Source: Symbiodinium natans
Lineage: Eukaryota; Sar; Dinophyceae; Suessiales; Symbiodiniaceae
NCBI GenBank assembly: GCA_905221605.1
Contig: CAJNDS010002102.1
Location: forward strand, 1 to 64,000
Reading direction: 5' to 3'
DNA: 64,000 bases
The position numbers were made by a program, and so were the translations under genes. The notes under the pieces are model-generated. The model was given only the letters and a program-made list of their open reading frames with translations. It was not told where the DNA came from and did no database searches. Shown here piece by piece: positions 33,231 to 42,675 of this stretch (position 1 is the first letter of the stretch; every line of letters begins with the position of its first letter).

Positions 33231-36200
33231 CTGCAGGGGTTTAGGGTTTAGGGTTTGGGGTTTAGGGTTTAGGGTTTGGGGTTTAGGTTTGGGGTTTGGG
33301 GTTTAGGGGTTGGGGTTTAGGTTTAGGGTTTAGGGTTTAGGGAACTCCTAACTACGTGATCCTGGCCATGAGGCTAGAGACGCATCCCACAAAACCCACA
33401 ACCCGAATCCTAACGAACCGCCGAAAGCCACAAAAACCCCAAACCCCGAAAAACCTTGAAGTCCCCTGAACCCCAAACCCCAAACCCTAAACCCTAAACC
33501 CTAAACCCTAAGCCCTAAACCCTAAACCCTGAACCCTGAAGCCCTAAAACGCAACAACCCAACCCCTGAAGCCCCCAAGCATCAATGGGTATTTCCCAAA
33601 ACAGGGGTACCCCCTTTATAACCCAAATGGAATGGAATCCCTCCCAAAAGAGTACCTTATTTTCGGAAATCCCTAAATCCCACAACCCCTGGCTGGGCTG
33701 CTGCTGAGGCACCGTCGGCTGAACGAAGAAGCCACCGCTGTAGTTCCTGAGACCAACAAAAGCCCTAAACCCTAAACCCTAGACTCTAAACCCTAAACAC
33801 AAAACTGCCAAAAACAACTAGCCAGTTCGATCCGTACGCTAAATCCCTCAACCCTAAGACCCTCCGAACCCCAAAACAGGAAGGACCCCGAACAGCCGTA
33901 GATCTAAGGGAAGTTGCAGACCCGGGAGTAACCTAGGAACGAAAAGGGTACCCTGTTTGGTTTTAAGGGGATCATAAGGGAACCCCAACCCTAAAAAAAG
34001 GAAATAAGGGCCTACTCCCGGTCCTAGTTAGTATTGTCCGTCCTTTAGAGGGTTTGGGGTTTCGGGCTTTAGGCTTTAGATCCCTTCCCTTCGTGAAAGG
34101 GTTCTCAGGTATGGGCCCAAGGGAGGGGTCTATAAGGGTTCCGGGCCCACATTCAGGGACCATGAAAACTACCCTAAGAGGGCTTTGGGCTTAGGATGCA
34201 TTCCCTTCTTTAAAGGGTTCTGAAGTACGTATGGGCCCTTCGGATTTATAGGGTCTACAAGGGGTCTATTTTGGATCCAGAACTTAGGGCCCATATAGGG
34301 GGACCATGAAACGACCCTAGGATTAGAAAAGCCCTACAAATCCCCACACCCTAAACCCTAAACCCTAAACCCTAAAACCCCACAAAGGCTTCGAGCCGAA
34401 TCTTGAAGTTTGGGTTTCAGTGCTTCGGGGGTCTACTCTAAACCCTAAACCCTAAAACCCTAGGCCCTAAGAAACCCTAAACCCTAACCCAAACCCTAAA
34501 CCCCAAACCCTAAACACTAAACCCTAGACCCTAAGCCCTAAACCCTGTTAGGGGTATTGGAGGTTAGGGGCTCCTAAGGGCACTAATGGGCTGGGCGTTT
34601 AGGGTTTGAAGCTTTGGGCTTAGGGGTGTTTGGATTCTTCTTTTGGGGTGTGGGGTTACTCAAAATTCAGAGTCCCACGAGGGTTTAGGGTTGAGGATTT
34701 AGGGGGTTTGGGTTACTCAAAATTCAGAGTCCCAGAAGTGTTTAGGGTTTAGGATTTAGGATTTAGGGCTGAGCGGTTGGGACTTTGGGGTTTAGTTGGG
34801 TGTTAGGGCGCGTTGAGGACTCAGTGAAACCCTAAATCCAAAGCCCCAGGCAATGTACCGTCCAACTTGCCCTACACCCTGAAACTTAAATCATAAACCC
34901 CCAAACCCCCTAAACCCCTAAACCTTAAACCCTACACCCTAAACCCCCCCGTGGACCCTGTCATTGCAGGAGAGGCGCAGTGCGGGGGTCAGTGGCACGA
35001 TGACCGTGGCCTGCAAATTTATAGGGTATGGGGTATAGGGTTTAGGGTTCATGGCCACATACTTGTTTAAGCGGGTTTGGGAGGTTGGGTGTGAGGGCTC
35101 AGAAGGGATTCTTGTTTCGAGCCTGGGGTTGCCTAGGGTACTTTGGTATTCTGCAACTAGATGAAGATTCATGAGACATAGTGACCCTTTTCATGAGATT
35201 CATGATGTTCCATGTCTGGTCTGATTTTCGCAAGGACATCCCCTGTTAGTATAATAGTCATCGAGCTGCAGACCGCAGACCGCAGACGCAAGCTAGACCA
35301 TATATGGACCCCAACGGACCTCAATCAGGAACCCATCAATCCGTGCCCAAAAGGCCTTTCTGCTGTGGGTGCATAGGCGGCAAACCCTAAACCCTAGACC
35401 TTGAACCCTGAACCCTGAACCCTAAACCGTAAACCCTGAACCCTAAACCCTAAACCCTAAACCCTAAATCCAAAACCCTAAACCGAGATCCAAAAGAGGG
35501 CCGGGGGCTTGGGATCTTCGATCCCTAGACCTTTAGGAAATTGGGACCCTAGCCCTAAAAGTTCAGCCCCAAGTCCTGAAGCCTACCTTAAAACCCAAAA
35601 GCCTAAACGCTTAGGGTTTAGGGCTTCGGGCTTAGTTTAGGGTTTAGGGTTTAGGGTTTAGGGTTCAGGGTTCAGGGTTCAGGGTTTAGGGTTTAGGGTT
35701 TAGGGTTTAGTTGCGGGTGTGGGCGCGCATAGGCGGTCACGTCGAAGTGGGCCGGAACGCGTACCTGGCACCGACGCTCCCCAAACTCTGTAGAGTAAAC
35801 CCTGAATCCGACCCTTCCAAGGGTCTTGGGTTTAGGTTTCGAGTTTCGAGTTTAGGTTTAGGGCTTAGTGTTTATAAAAGGGTTTGGGGTTTGGGGTTTA
35901 GGGTTTGGGAGTTAGGGTTTAGGGTTTCAAGCTCGAAGCTCAAACTCCTTACCCTGAACATCAAACCCTGAAACCAAATTCCACACACGAAAGCCTAAGC
36001 TCTACACCCCAGTCGCAGACCTCAAAAGTCAAAAGCTCTAACCCCCAACCCCCTAAACCCTGAACCCGATACTCTAAACCCTAAACCCTAAACCCTAAAC
36101 TCTAAACCCTAAACCCTAAACCCTAACCCTAAGCCAAAAAGGCGTGGGGCTGTTCTTGGGTCACTCGCTCTTGCTGCATGTACCTGCGGACGAAGGATGT

Positions 36201-37486
36201 ACACGGGATGCACCTGAGCGGGGTGGCTGGGCTTAGGGTTTAGGGTTTAGGGTTTAGGGTTTAGGGTTTAGGGTTTAGGGTTTAGGGTTTAGGGTTTAGG
36301 GTTTAGGGTTTAGGGTTTAGGGTTTAGGGTTTAGGGTTTAGGGTTTAATTAGGGTCTAGGGTTTAGGGTTTAGGGTTCAGGGTTTAGGGCTTAGGGTTTA
36401 GGGTTTAGGGTTTCGGGTTCGGGGTTTAGGGTTTAGGGTTTAGGGTTTAGGGTTTAGGGTTTAGGGTTTAGGGTTTAGGGTTTAGGGTTTAGGGTTTAGG
36501 GTTTAGGGTTTAGGGTTTAGGGTTTAGGGTTTAGGGTTAAGGGCTTAGGGCTTGGGGCTTAGGGTTTCGGGTTTAGGGCTTAGGGCTGTGCTTGGAAGCT
36601 CGGAGCTACCGTACGGGGGATCCTAAACCCAAAGCCCGGAACTCCAAACCCTGAACTCTTTAGGGTTTAGGGTTTAGGGTTTGGGGTTAGGGTTTAGGGT
36701 TTCCCTAAACCCTGAACACTAAACCCAAAACCCCAAAACCCCCAAAACCCCAAACCCTGAACCCCTGCTTGGTTGACAGGGGGAGAGCGAAGCTGAGACA
36801 AGGATTTCTGGGATTTCGAGGGGAAAATGATGAGCCGGGTCGTTTTGGGAAATGCCCTAATCCCTAAACCCTAAACCCTAAACCCTAAACCCTAAACCCT
36901 AAACCCTAAACCCTAAACCCTAACCCTAAACCCTAAACCCTAAACCCTGTTGAGGTTCAATTGTTTTGGATTTTAGGGATTCGTGTTTAAGGTTCCAGGT
37001 AGTTCGCGCTCTGCCCGTTGGCATGCCTGCTGTTGATGATGCGGAAACTCCACAAACTCTCAACCCTGAACCCCAAACTCACAACACAAGAGAATCACAC
37101 GACAAGCATCTAGGAAAACCCAAAGCCCTAAACCCGAAACCCCTGAACCCTAAACCCCTAAACCCTAACCCCTGGACCCTAAACCCTAAACCCTGAAACC
37201 TAGATCCTAAACCTGAAAAACCCTGAGCCCTAACTAGCCTCTTGGAACAACAGAAGACAACTATACTGAACTTGGAACCGTAGCAACAACTATTTTTTTG
37301 TGAAATTATAGTGCCCAAAACTCCAAGAATCCCTAATCCCTAACCCCTAAACCTAAACCCTGAACCCTAAACCCTGAACCCTGAACCCTAAACCCTAAAC
37401 CCTAAACCCTAAACCCTGAACCCTAAACCCTGAACCCTAACTAAACTCTCTTGGAACAACAGGGGAAAAGGCTTCCACTGGGCCTC
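33231..37486. repeat. Long arrays, variant units and a MITE-like copy
   Basis: 33921-34028 is a MITE-like copy (CCCGGGAGTAACCTAGG ... CTACTCCCGGTCCTAG). The largest TTTAGGG block of the window runs 36233-36600 with few interruptions. CCCTAAA at 36865-36950 and mixed CCCTGAA/CCCTAAA at 37360-37440. No gene recognised except the weak island at 36145. Confidence 0.75.
36145..36214 (-). CDS. Weak exon-like island
   Basis: Minus strand GCTCAG or CCGCAG acceptors are possible; one frame reads FVRRYMQQERVTQEQPHAF. Ends uncertain. Confidence 0.3.
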
Positions 37487-37550
37487 CCTGCGTCTTGCAG
37501 TTGTACACTTGGCGCACAAAGGGCATGGCGATCTCTTGCAGCTGCAAGAC
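37487..37550 (-). CDS. Exon-like island near the insertion
   Basis: Minus strand CCCTGAG/G, reading VLQLQEIAMPFVRQVYNCKT; the donor is unclear (GA or later). It is the nearest exon-like island on the left of the integrated element, about 480 bp away. Confidence 0.45.
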
Positions 37551-37867
37551 CTCAGGGCTTATAGGGATTTAGGGTTTAGGGTTTAGGGTTTAGGGTTTAG
37601 GAATACTGGGTGCTAAGTGTTACGGATTTAAGGGGTTTAGGGTTTAGGAATACTGGGTTTAGGGAGTAAGGGGTCTAGGGATTTAATCCCTACACCCTAA
37701 CTCCTTTGATCCCTACACCCCTTAAACCCTAAATCCCTATTCCGGGTTTTGGGGGATTTAGGGTTTTGCGTCTCAAGGACATCTAGGGCTTGGACATGTG
37801 ATGCATAGGGTTTAGGGTTTAGGGTTTGGGGTTTAGGGTTTAGGGTTTAGGGTTTAGGGTTTAGGGT

Positions 37868-37906
<39 letters not shown>

Positions 37907-38030
37907 GGTTTAGGGTTCAAGGTTTAGGGTTCGAAGTTGGTGACTTCATTTCTGGAGGGTTGGGGGGGCTGGGTGGTTAGGGACTCCGGGCCCTGTTCTG
38001 CTAAGTTGCTTCTAATTGAGGGTTCCCCCA
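37551..38030. repeat. TTTAGGG / TTGAGGG array at the left edge of the element
   Basis: TTTAGGG units at 37807-37865 pass into about seven TTGAGGG units (37866-37910). The last 25 bp before the TIR (TTGCTTCTAATTGAGGGTTC then CCCCC) resemble the end of the 29507 MITE family. Confidence 0.75.
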
Positions 38031-38370
38031 AAAAATTGGTAAAAGGGGGTGTCTGAGGCTCGGGCTGGGGCTTGTATCAGGGCGGGTTCTGAGGATTGTA
38101 TCATACGATATTTGCCCCCTTATTCGCTCTCTCACCTTGCCCCCTGCTTCGTTTCTATCATTATTTTCACCTCTTTCGTTTTCATTGTTTTGTCCCCCTC
38201 ATTCGTTCTCCCCTTTACCTCATCATCCTCATCGTCGCCTTCTTCGTTTCTCATCCCTATTTTCATTTAAGTAGTTCTTCACCCTCGTTTTTCATTATCA
38301 TAAACCTCCCCCTCCTTCGTTTTAACATTCATAATATCATCTCATTCGTTTTCTGGGGCATCGCCACCTC
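38031..38370 (+). repeat. Left terminal inverted repeat of the element (340 bp)
   Basis: Begins AAAAATTGGTAAAAGGGGG and matches the reverse complement of 59856-60195 up to GCCACCTC, after which the two ends diverge. Conceptual translations of both copies in two frames are identical over about 95 and 73 residues, so divergence is nil or nearly nil. The strand facing the element is pyrimidine-rich with recurring TTCGTT words. Identical termini of this length are typical of recently inserted Polintons. Confidence 0.95.
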
Positions 38371-38618
38371 TTTCGGTTTCTTTCAGGGTGTCCTAAAATA
38401 TTCAGGGTTTAGTCTTATTCAATAAAGGTTTTCAGCATCCTCGCCGACGACATCAACTTCAACGAGGCGCAACCGGCAAGTTTAAATTACTTGGTTGGTT
38501 ATTTTTTTCGGTTTAGGTCGTGCTGAGCATCTTTCAAACAAGTCGCTGAACAAGCGATGCGTCTTTCATTCCTTTAGCAGCGTTTGAACCTCAAGTCTTT
38601 TGTTGTCCCTTCATCACG
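38371..38618. other. GC-rich leader between the left TIR and the first gene
   Basis: Unique sequence with host-like base composition. It contains short TTTAGG-like words near 38405 and 38510 but no array. It probably holds the promoter and 5' leader of the 238-codon gene. Neither of the two promoter motifs of the AT-rich part of the element is visible here. Confidence 0.5.
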
Positions 38619-39335
38619 ATGTCGGGCTATCCCAGCGACGAGGAACTCGCTAAGGCTTTGGCTGAGGAAAGTGAGGAGGAGGAGGAGGTGGCAAATGACC
38701 CAATCATCAGCGAAGAGGGGGCAAATGACCCACTCATCAACAAAGAGGAGCGAGACTCGCGAGACCCAAAGCTTTTCATCTTCAGAATGGTGAGCACCCT
38801 TCGCCCAGAGGATTTTGTAGATGACGCCTTCCTCCAGCAGATTGCAGAGATGAGCGGAGACGAGCTAAACAAGGTGCTACTCAACATCAACAAAGACCTT
38901 ATGCAGTCGGGCACTCGCGCGAAGATTGTGAAGGAAAAGCTCAAGGAGATGAACTTTGGCACGGTCAAGAAGACCAAGGACGATGACGAGGGCGACAACT
39001 CATTCACCATTGAGATTACATACGAAGGCATCAGCTTCAAGGTTGTCATCTCCCCCACCGACACCATCAAGGGCATCCGTGAGAAGTGGCTTCAGCAACA
39101 CCAAAAAGTCCTCAAGGGCAAGATGGGCTTGACGAAGCAGAAGTTGAAGGAGGAGCTTAGCTACTACTTCGGACAGGAGGAGATGGGGAAGAACTATCGT
39201 CGCGAAGCCTCCTCTTGGCGTTTGGTGAATGGTTCTTCAATTGTCGCCACGAACAGTTCCTCATCCACATCCTCTACCTCGGGCGCTAAATCCAAGGCGA
39301 TGCCGAAGAAGAAGGGCGAGAAGAATGATAAGTGA
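38619..39335 (+). CDS. Acidic protein with a ubiquitin-like segment (238 aa), GC-rich cargo gene
   Basis: No family is recognised with certainty. Residues 1-50 are strongly acidic (a run of Glu near 18-24), residues 60-115 are predicted helical, and the tail (205-238) is Ser-rich and then Lys-rich. Residues 128-165 read like the first beta-hairpin and helix of a ubiquitin fold: a strand around FTIEITYEGISFKVVI, then PTDTIKGIREKW, which parallels the Pro-x-Asp-Thr-Ile helix start of ubiquitin. The start ATG follows CACG and begins MSGYPSDEEL. It is the first gene inside the left TIR, its codons are GC-rich, unlike the AT-rich viral genes, and a second related gene follows. It could be host-derived cargo or an older element gene that kept host-like composition. 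Confidence 0.6.
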   Translation: MSGYPSDEELAKALAEESEEEEEVANDPIISEEGANDPLINKEERDSRDPKLFIFRMVSTLRPEDFVDDAFLQQIAEMSGDELNKVLLNINKDLMQSGTRAKIVKEKLKEMNFGTVKKTKDDDEGDNSFTIEITYEGISFKVVISPTDTIKGIREKWLQQHQKVLKGKMGLTKQKLKEELSYYFGQEEMGKNYRREASSWRLVNGSSIVATNSSSSTSSTSGAKSKAMPKKKGEKNDK

Positions 39336-39605
39336 GAGTTTGCTTTCCTTTCAAAACAATCGGTGTTCCCCTTCCTTCAATCCTATTCCTGAAGGGGTTA
39401 AGTGCGATTGTTTGGTCTTTCTTGACTTGGTCAGCACTGAAGAAAGCGAGTTGAAAGAATTACTGCAGTGTTCTTTGAAGCACCTGACCTTTTGGAACTT
39501 TGCTCCGACGGGCTTGTGTTGAAGCATTGACCTGCTTTGTTCCTCAATCAAGCCTATCCAAAGCCACAGTTCAAGACCTCCGTTTTCGCCGACAGTCTTT
39601 CCACA

Positions 39606-40806
39606 ATGTCGCTCGTCTTCTACCAGAGAGGCAACAATGACCTTGTTGCCTTGGAAGTGGGGCTCGGCGTCCCCTTCAACAGTGAGAACATAGAGGGCTT
39701 GATTGTGGATGACAACAGTTCAAGACTATGTCCTTTTCCTCCGCTTCAAGAAGGATGAGATGGTGGAGCTGATGTTCAATCTTTTCGGCTTGAATGGTTT
39801 GTCAAGAAAGACGAGAGAGGAACTGGCAGACCATTTTTGTCTTGCTTGGCGTGAAGCTCAACAGACCCGTGCCGTTCTTCGCGCTAACAACGAGCAGGAC
39901 AGCGAGCACAGCGAGCAGGACAGCGAGCACAGCGAGCAGGACAGTGAGCACAGCGAGAAGGACGCGAGGAACGAGCCTCGCGAGCTTCGCGACAACGAGC
40001 ACAGCGAGAAGGACGCGACGCAGGACATCCCAATTGTGAGCCTCGGCAGTGGCGACTTGAGAACCTTGGTGCGTATCCCCAGCCAGAATAAGACGAAAGA
40101 CTTGTTCTTCTACCACGATGCCTCAGCGACCTCGGCGGACTTGTTGAACAGCTTGGGCGAAGCAATCAACCCTGACAACTCCATTGTCAAGGTCATTGGT
40201 GTTCAGTCCGAAGTGCCACTCTACGAGACAATATCTAGCCTTGGCGCTGAGGGGCTCCTTGTCCTTCCTAAGCTTAAAGGAGGAGGCAAGCGCACGAAGA
40301 CGATGTCAGAAGCCGATGCCTTGTTGACAACAAAGCAACTACGACAAGCCATTGATGAGAACATCCTTCGCCTTGAGAACATCAGCAACCCCGCTCCAGT
40401 TGTTCAGGAGACCATTGAGAAGGTCAGGTTCATTATCCAAGCGACAAAGGACAATCCGAAAGAAGTGGTTTCCGAGTTGCTTGAGCACGTCAGCGACGAG
40501 AAGTTGACGGTATTGATTTCCAGCATCTTAACCACTTCAACCAGAGTGATGGACAGGTGCAGGTTTGTGAAGGAGAACTTCCTTGAGGACTTGCACAACA
40601 AAACGGAAGACCTCATCAAGCAGAAGAACTTGACAGAGGACACCTTGGTTCTCGGCATCCGCTTCGCAATCTCCAGCCAGTTCGCCGAAACAAACGGTTC
40701 GATTGCTTGGACGGCTTTGATTGCAAAGATGACCAGCATTATCAGAAGCAGGGCATCTTCATCCACTACAACCACCGAGGATGAGGGCAACTGCATCCTG
40801 ATGTGA
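39606..40806 (+). CDS. Acidic-repeat protein with a ubiquitin-like domain ending in GGG, interrupted by one frame change
   Basis: An ATG at 39606 (MSLVFYQRGNND) opens a frame that stays open to about 39758. A second frame, open from about 39703 to 40806, continues the same protein character (DYVLFLRFKKDEMVEL), so a +1 change near 39705-39730 or a tiny intron joins them. In the downstream frame a helical block (residues 18-50) is followed by three EQDSEHS repeats (68-84), then residues 119-195 with a ubiquitin-like layout: strand, helix SADLLNSLGEA, strand IVKVIG, YETISSLGAEG, and a last strand LLVLPKLKGGGKR that closely parallels the ubiquitin C terminus. About 170 mostly helical residues follow. 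Codon use is GC-rich like the gene before it. Function unknown; the ubiquitin-like reading is inference. Confidence 0.55.
39893..39955 (+). repeat. Three 21-bp in-frame repeats encoding EQDSEHS
   Basis: The unit GAGCAGGACAGCGAGCACAG(C) occurs three times in tandem inside the 39606-40806 gene. Its length keeps frame and it expands an acidic linker. A partial further copy (GAGCACAGCGAGAAGGACGCG) occurs downstream at about 39994-40020. Confidence 0.85.
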
Positions 40807-40820
40807 GAGTTCCAGCGAAG

Positions 40821-41030
40821 CACTTTGCCCAAAGGGGAAATCCGCTTTTCCCAAAGGTGAAATCCACTTTTCGCCATACTGAAATCCCTACTAACTTAAT
40901 CATAATGAGCCACCTTTTCCCAAAGGGGAAAACCACATTTCCCAAAGGAGAAAATCACCTTTCCCAAAAGAGAAAACCACTTTTCGGTATGGTGAAATCC
41001 GCTCTTCATAGAGGTGAAAGACATTTGCGG
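40821..41030 (+). repeat. About eight degenerate 22-bp dyad repeats, unit like TTTTCCCAAAGGGGAAATCC
   Basis: Directly after the 367-codon frame, the sequence repeats a 22 nt unit whose core TTTCCC-AAAG-GGGAAA is itself an inverted repeat; units are joined by TCCGC/ACCAC. Copies differ by substitutions that tend to be matched on the other arm (for example the TTTTCGCCATACTGAAA and TTTTCGGTATGGTGAAA forms). It could be an RNA structure in the 3' end of the cargo transcript, a protein-binding array or an origin. Confidence 0.7.
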
Positions 41031-41099
41031 AGAACTGAGGGACACCCAGAGGACAGTTGAAAAGACCATCACTGCAACGCTTCTCTCCTAAACGCCCAA

Positions 41100-41390
41100 A
41101 CAAGCAGTATATCCGAAAAAAGTGCTCTACCACAAAATACCCTCAAAATCCCACAAAAAAGCATTACCAAATCCCAAAATCCTTTCCTTCCTACATCCTA
41201 AACCCCTAAAACCCAAAAATAACAGATATCAAGTAGTCATATTCATAAAAATATCCAAAAAATATAAATACCCTGAAAATATAGGCAAATCCCATACAAA
41301 ATATCCCAAAATCCCAAAAATAAAATATAACATAGACTTCAAAACCAAAAATCATAAATCCCCAACCCTCGCCCGAGATGGTTTTTAATG
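41100..41390. repeat. A-rich degenerate repeat of AAAATCCCAAAA words
   Basis: Low-complexity A/C-rich sequence with many AAATCCCA and AAAACCC words and no credible gene. It marks the switch from the GC-rich left part to the AT-rich remainder of the element. Confidence 0.6.
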
Positions 41391-41469
41391 ATAAAAGAAA
41401 CTTTTTACAACAAACACGACAGGTCAACCTCTTCACCAAGGACATTCACGCCTTCAACTACGAAGCACG

Positions 41470-41890
41470 GGCGCGCCCTCCCTTTGGGTTTAGGTTAGGG
41501 TTTTTAGTTGTTTAGTTTAGGGTGTTAGTTGTTTAGTTTAGGGTTTTAGGGTTTTACTTTAGGGTTTAGTTTAGGGTTAGACCTTAAGCCCTAATACCCC
41601 TAAACCCTAAAATGCTGATGACGTCGGCACTTCCTATCATTGAGACACAGAAGGAAACAGGGTTTAGGGTTTAGGGTTTAGTTCGTATAGTTTGAGGGTT
41701 GTTAAGTTTGAGGGTTGTTGTGGTTTAGTCCTTTCGGTTTAGGCGTTTAGGGTTGTTGTGGTTTAGTCCTTTCGGTTTAGAAGGGTTGTTGTGGTTTATT
41801 TAGATTAGGACTATGTTTTAAAAAAGTGGCATTATACATTCTTTTGTTTTCGTTTTCTTAAAAATCAATGCCCCTTTTTTGGAGGTGTTT
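41470..41890. repeat. Degenerate TTTAGGG-like sequence inside the element
   Basis: Contains GGGTTTAGG, TAGTTTAGGG and CCCTAAACCCTAAA words, a short TTTAGGG run at about 41660-41680, and a repeated TTGTTGTGGTTTAGTCCTTTCGG unit (about 41713-41780). This is host-type repeat sequence located between the TIRs, so part of the left side was probably acquired from host DNA. Confidence 0.7.
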
Positions 41891-42017
41891 AGGGTTATAG
41901 TATTTTTATTTATTGGCTGTCGCCACAACCGCCGACCACCAGCCCACCCAAGCCACCAGCCCCAGCAACCACCGCTACACCCGCTACAACCTCGCTACAC
42001 CCAGAGCGCCCCCAAAC

Positions 42018-42027
42018 CTACTTAAAG
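42018..42027 (+). promoter_or_regulatory. CTACTTAAAG motif upstream of polB
   Basis: The 10-mer lies 20 nt before the ATG at 42048 and supports that start over any upstream codon in the same frame. The same motif precedes five other genes of the element. Confidence 0.65.
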
Positions 42028-42047
42028 GGAAGCCCCCTTATACCCTA

Positions 42048-42675
42048 ATGGCTGAGCAGGGTGCCCTGAGAACCGCAATGCGATATGTATTAAATAGCAA
42101 AACAGGTGAAATAAAAAAGACAAAAAAAGGAAAAGAATTAAAACAAGTTATAATAGATGGATTAACATTTAAATACGATAAAGATAAACCTTTTACAGGA
42201 CGATTAAAGGAACATTTAAATGACATTCTTAAAAGACCAGCATTTAAACGATTTGAGATATTAGACAAAGCAGTTAAAGGAGTTAGAGTAAGAAGGGCAT
42301 TATCAAGATATGCTATTTCAACGATAGGTAAAAGAACTGATAATTTTAGTGCTTTAAAAGCTTACGCTAATACCTGTTGAGTTTGTTTGAAGACAGGTTA
42401 TAGAAGAAGATGAGACAACAGAAGAAATATTAAGTTCAATTAGGAGTAGAAGATATAATATATTAAACGAAGAGGACTTAAACAAAGCAGTTAATAATGC
42501 AGGAAATGATATTCAAATTATACTTGAAAATAAACAATTGCAAAAATCAGGTTTAAGCATAAAAAAAGTCAATAAAATCACTATTCATTATGATAAATAT
42601 GACCCGACAAGAGAAGGACAATATATTGAACTACCGCGATGGGTGGCTTTAAAAAAGGCTTGTATTAATATAAAA
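42048..42675 (+). pseudogene. polB: N-terminal part of polB, split over two reading frames
   Basis: The likely polB start is ATG 42048 (MAEQGALRTAMRY). That frame stops at 42380; the protein continues in the next frame from about 42391 (RQVIEEDETTEEIL) to about 42675 (ELPRWVALKKACINIK), and then in the frame of the main polymerase part. The last stretch matches the order seen in Polinton polymerases, in which a WxxxKKACINIK-type motif precedes a DHPDR-containing segment, itself present just after the second break. So one gene appears broken twice: near 42378-42390 (where TGA codons close both frames) and at the A-run near 42672-42676. Whether these are true mutations or sequencing errors cannot be told from the window. 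Confidence 0.7.

Noticed and set aside
38006-38030. Element inserted precisely into a 29507-type MITE
   Set aside because: The 25-bp left flank resembles that MITE end, but the right flank is only a C run, so it cannot be shown.
38096-38425. Hydrophobic open frame in the left TIR (and its mirror at 59816-60130)
   Set aside because: It arises from pyrimidine-rich repeats in the TIR, has no promoter motif and runs off into unrelated sequence on each side.
39802-40877. Minus-strand frames of 90-157 codons opposite the cargo gene
   Set aside because: Shadows of the plus-strand gene; the plus strand carries the in-frame 21-bp repeats and sensible protein composition.
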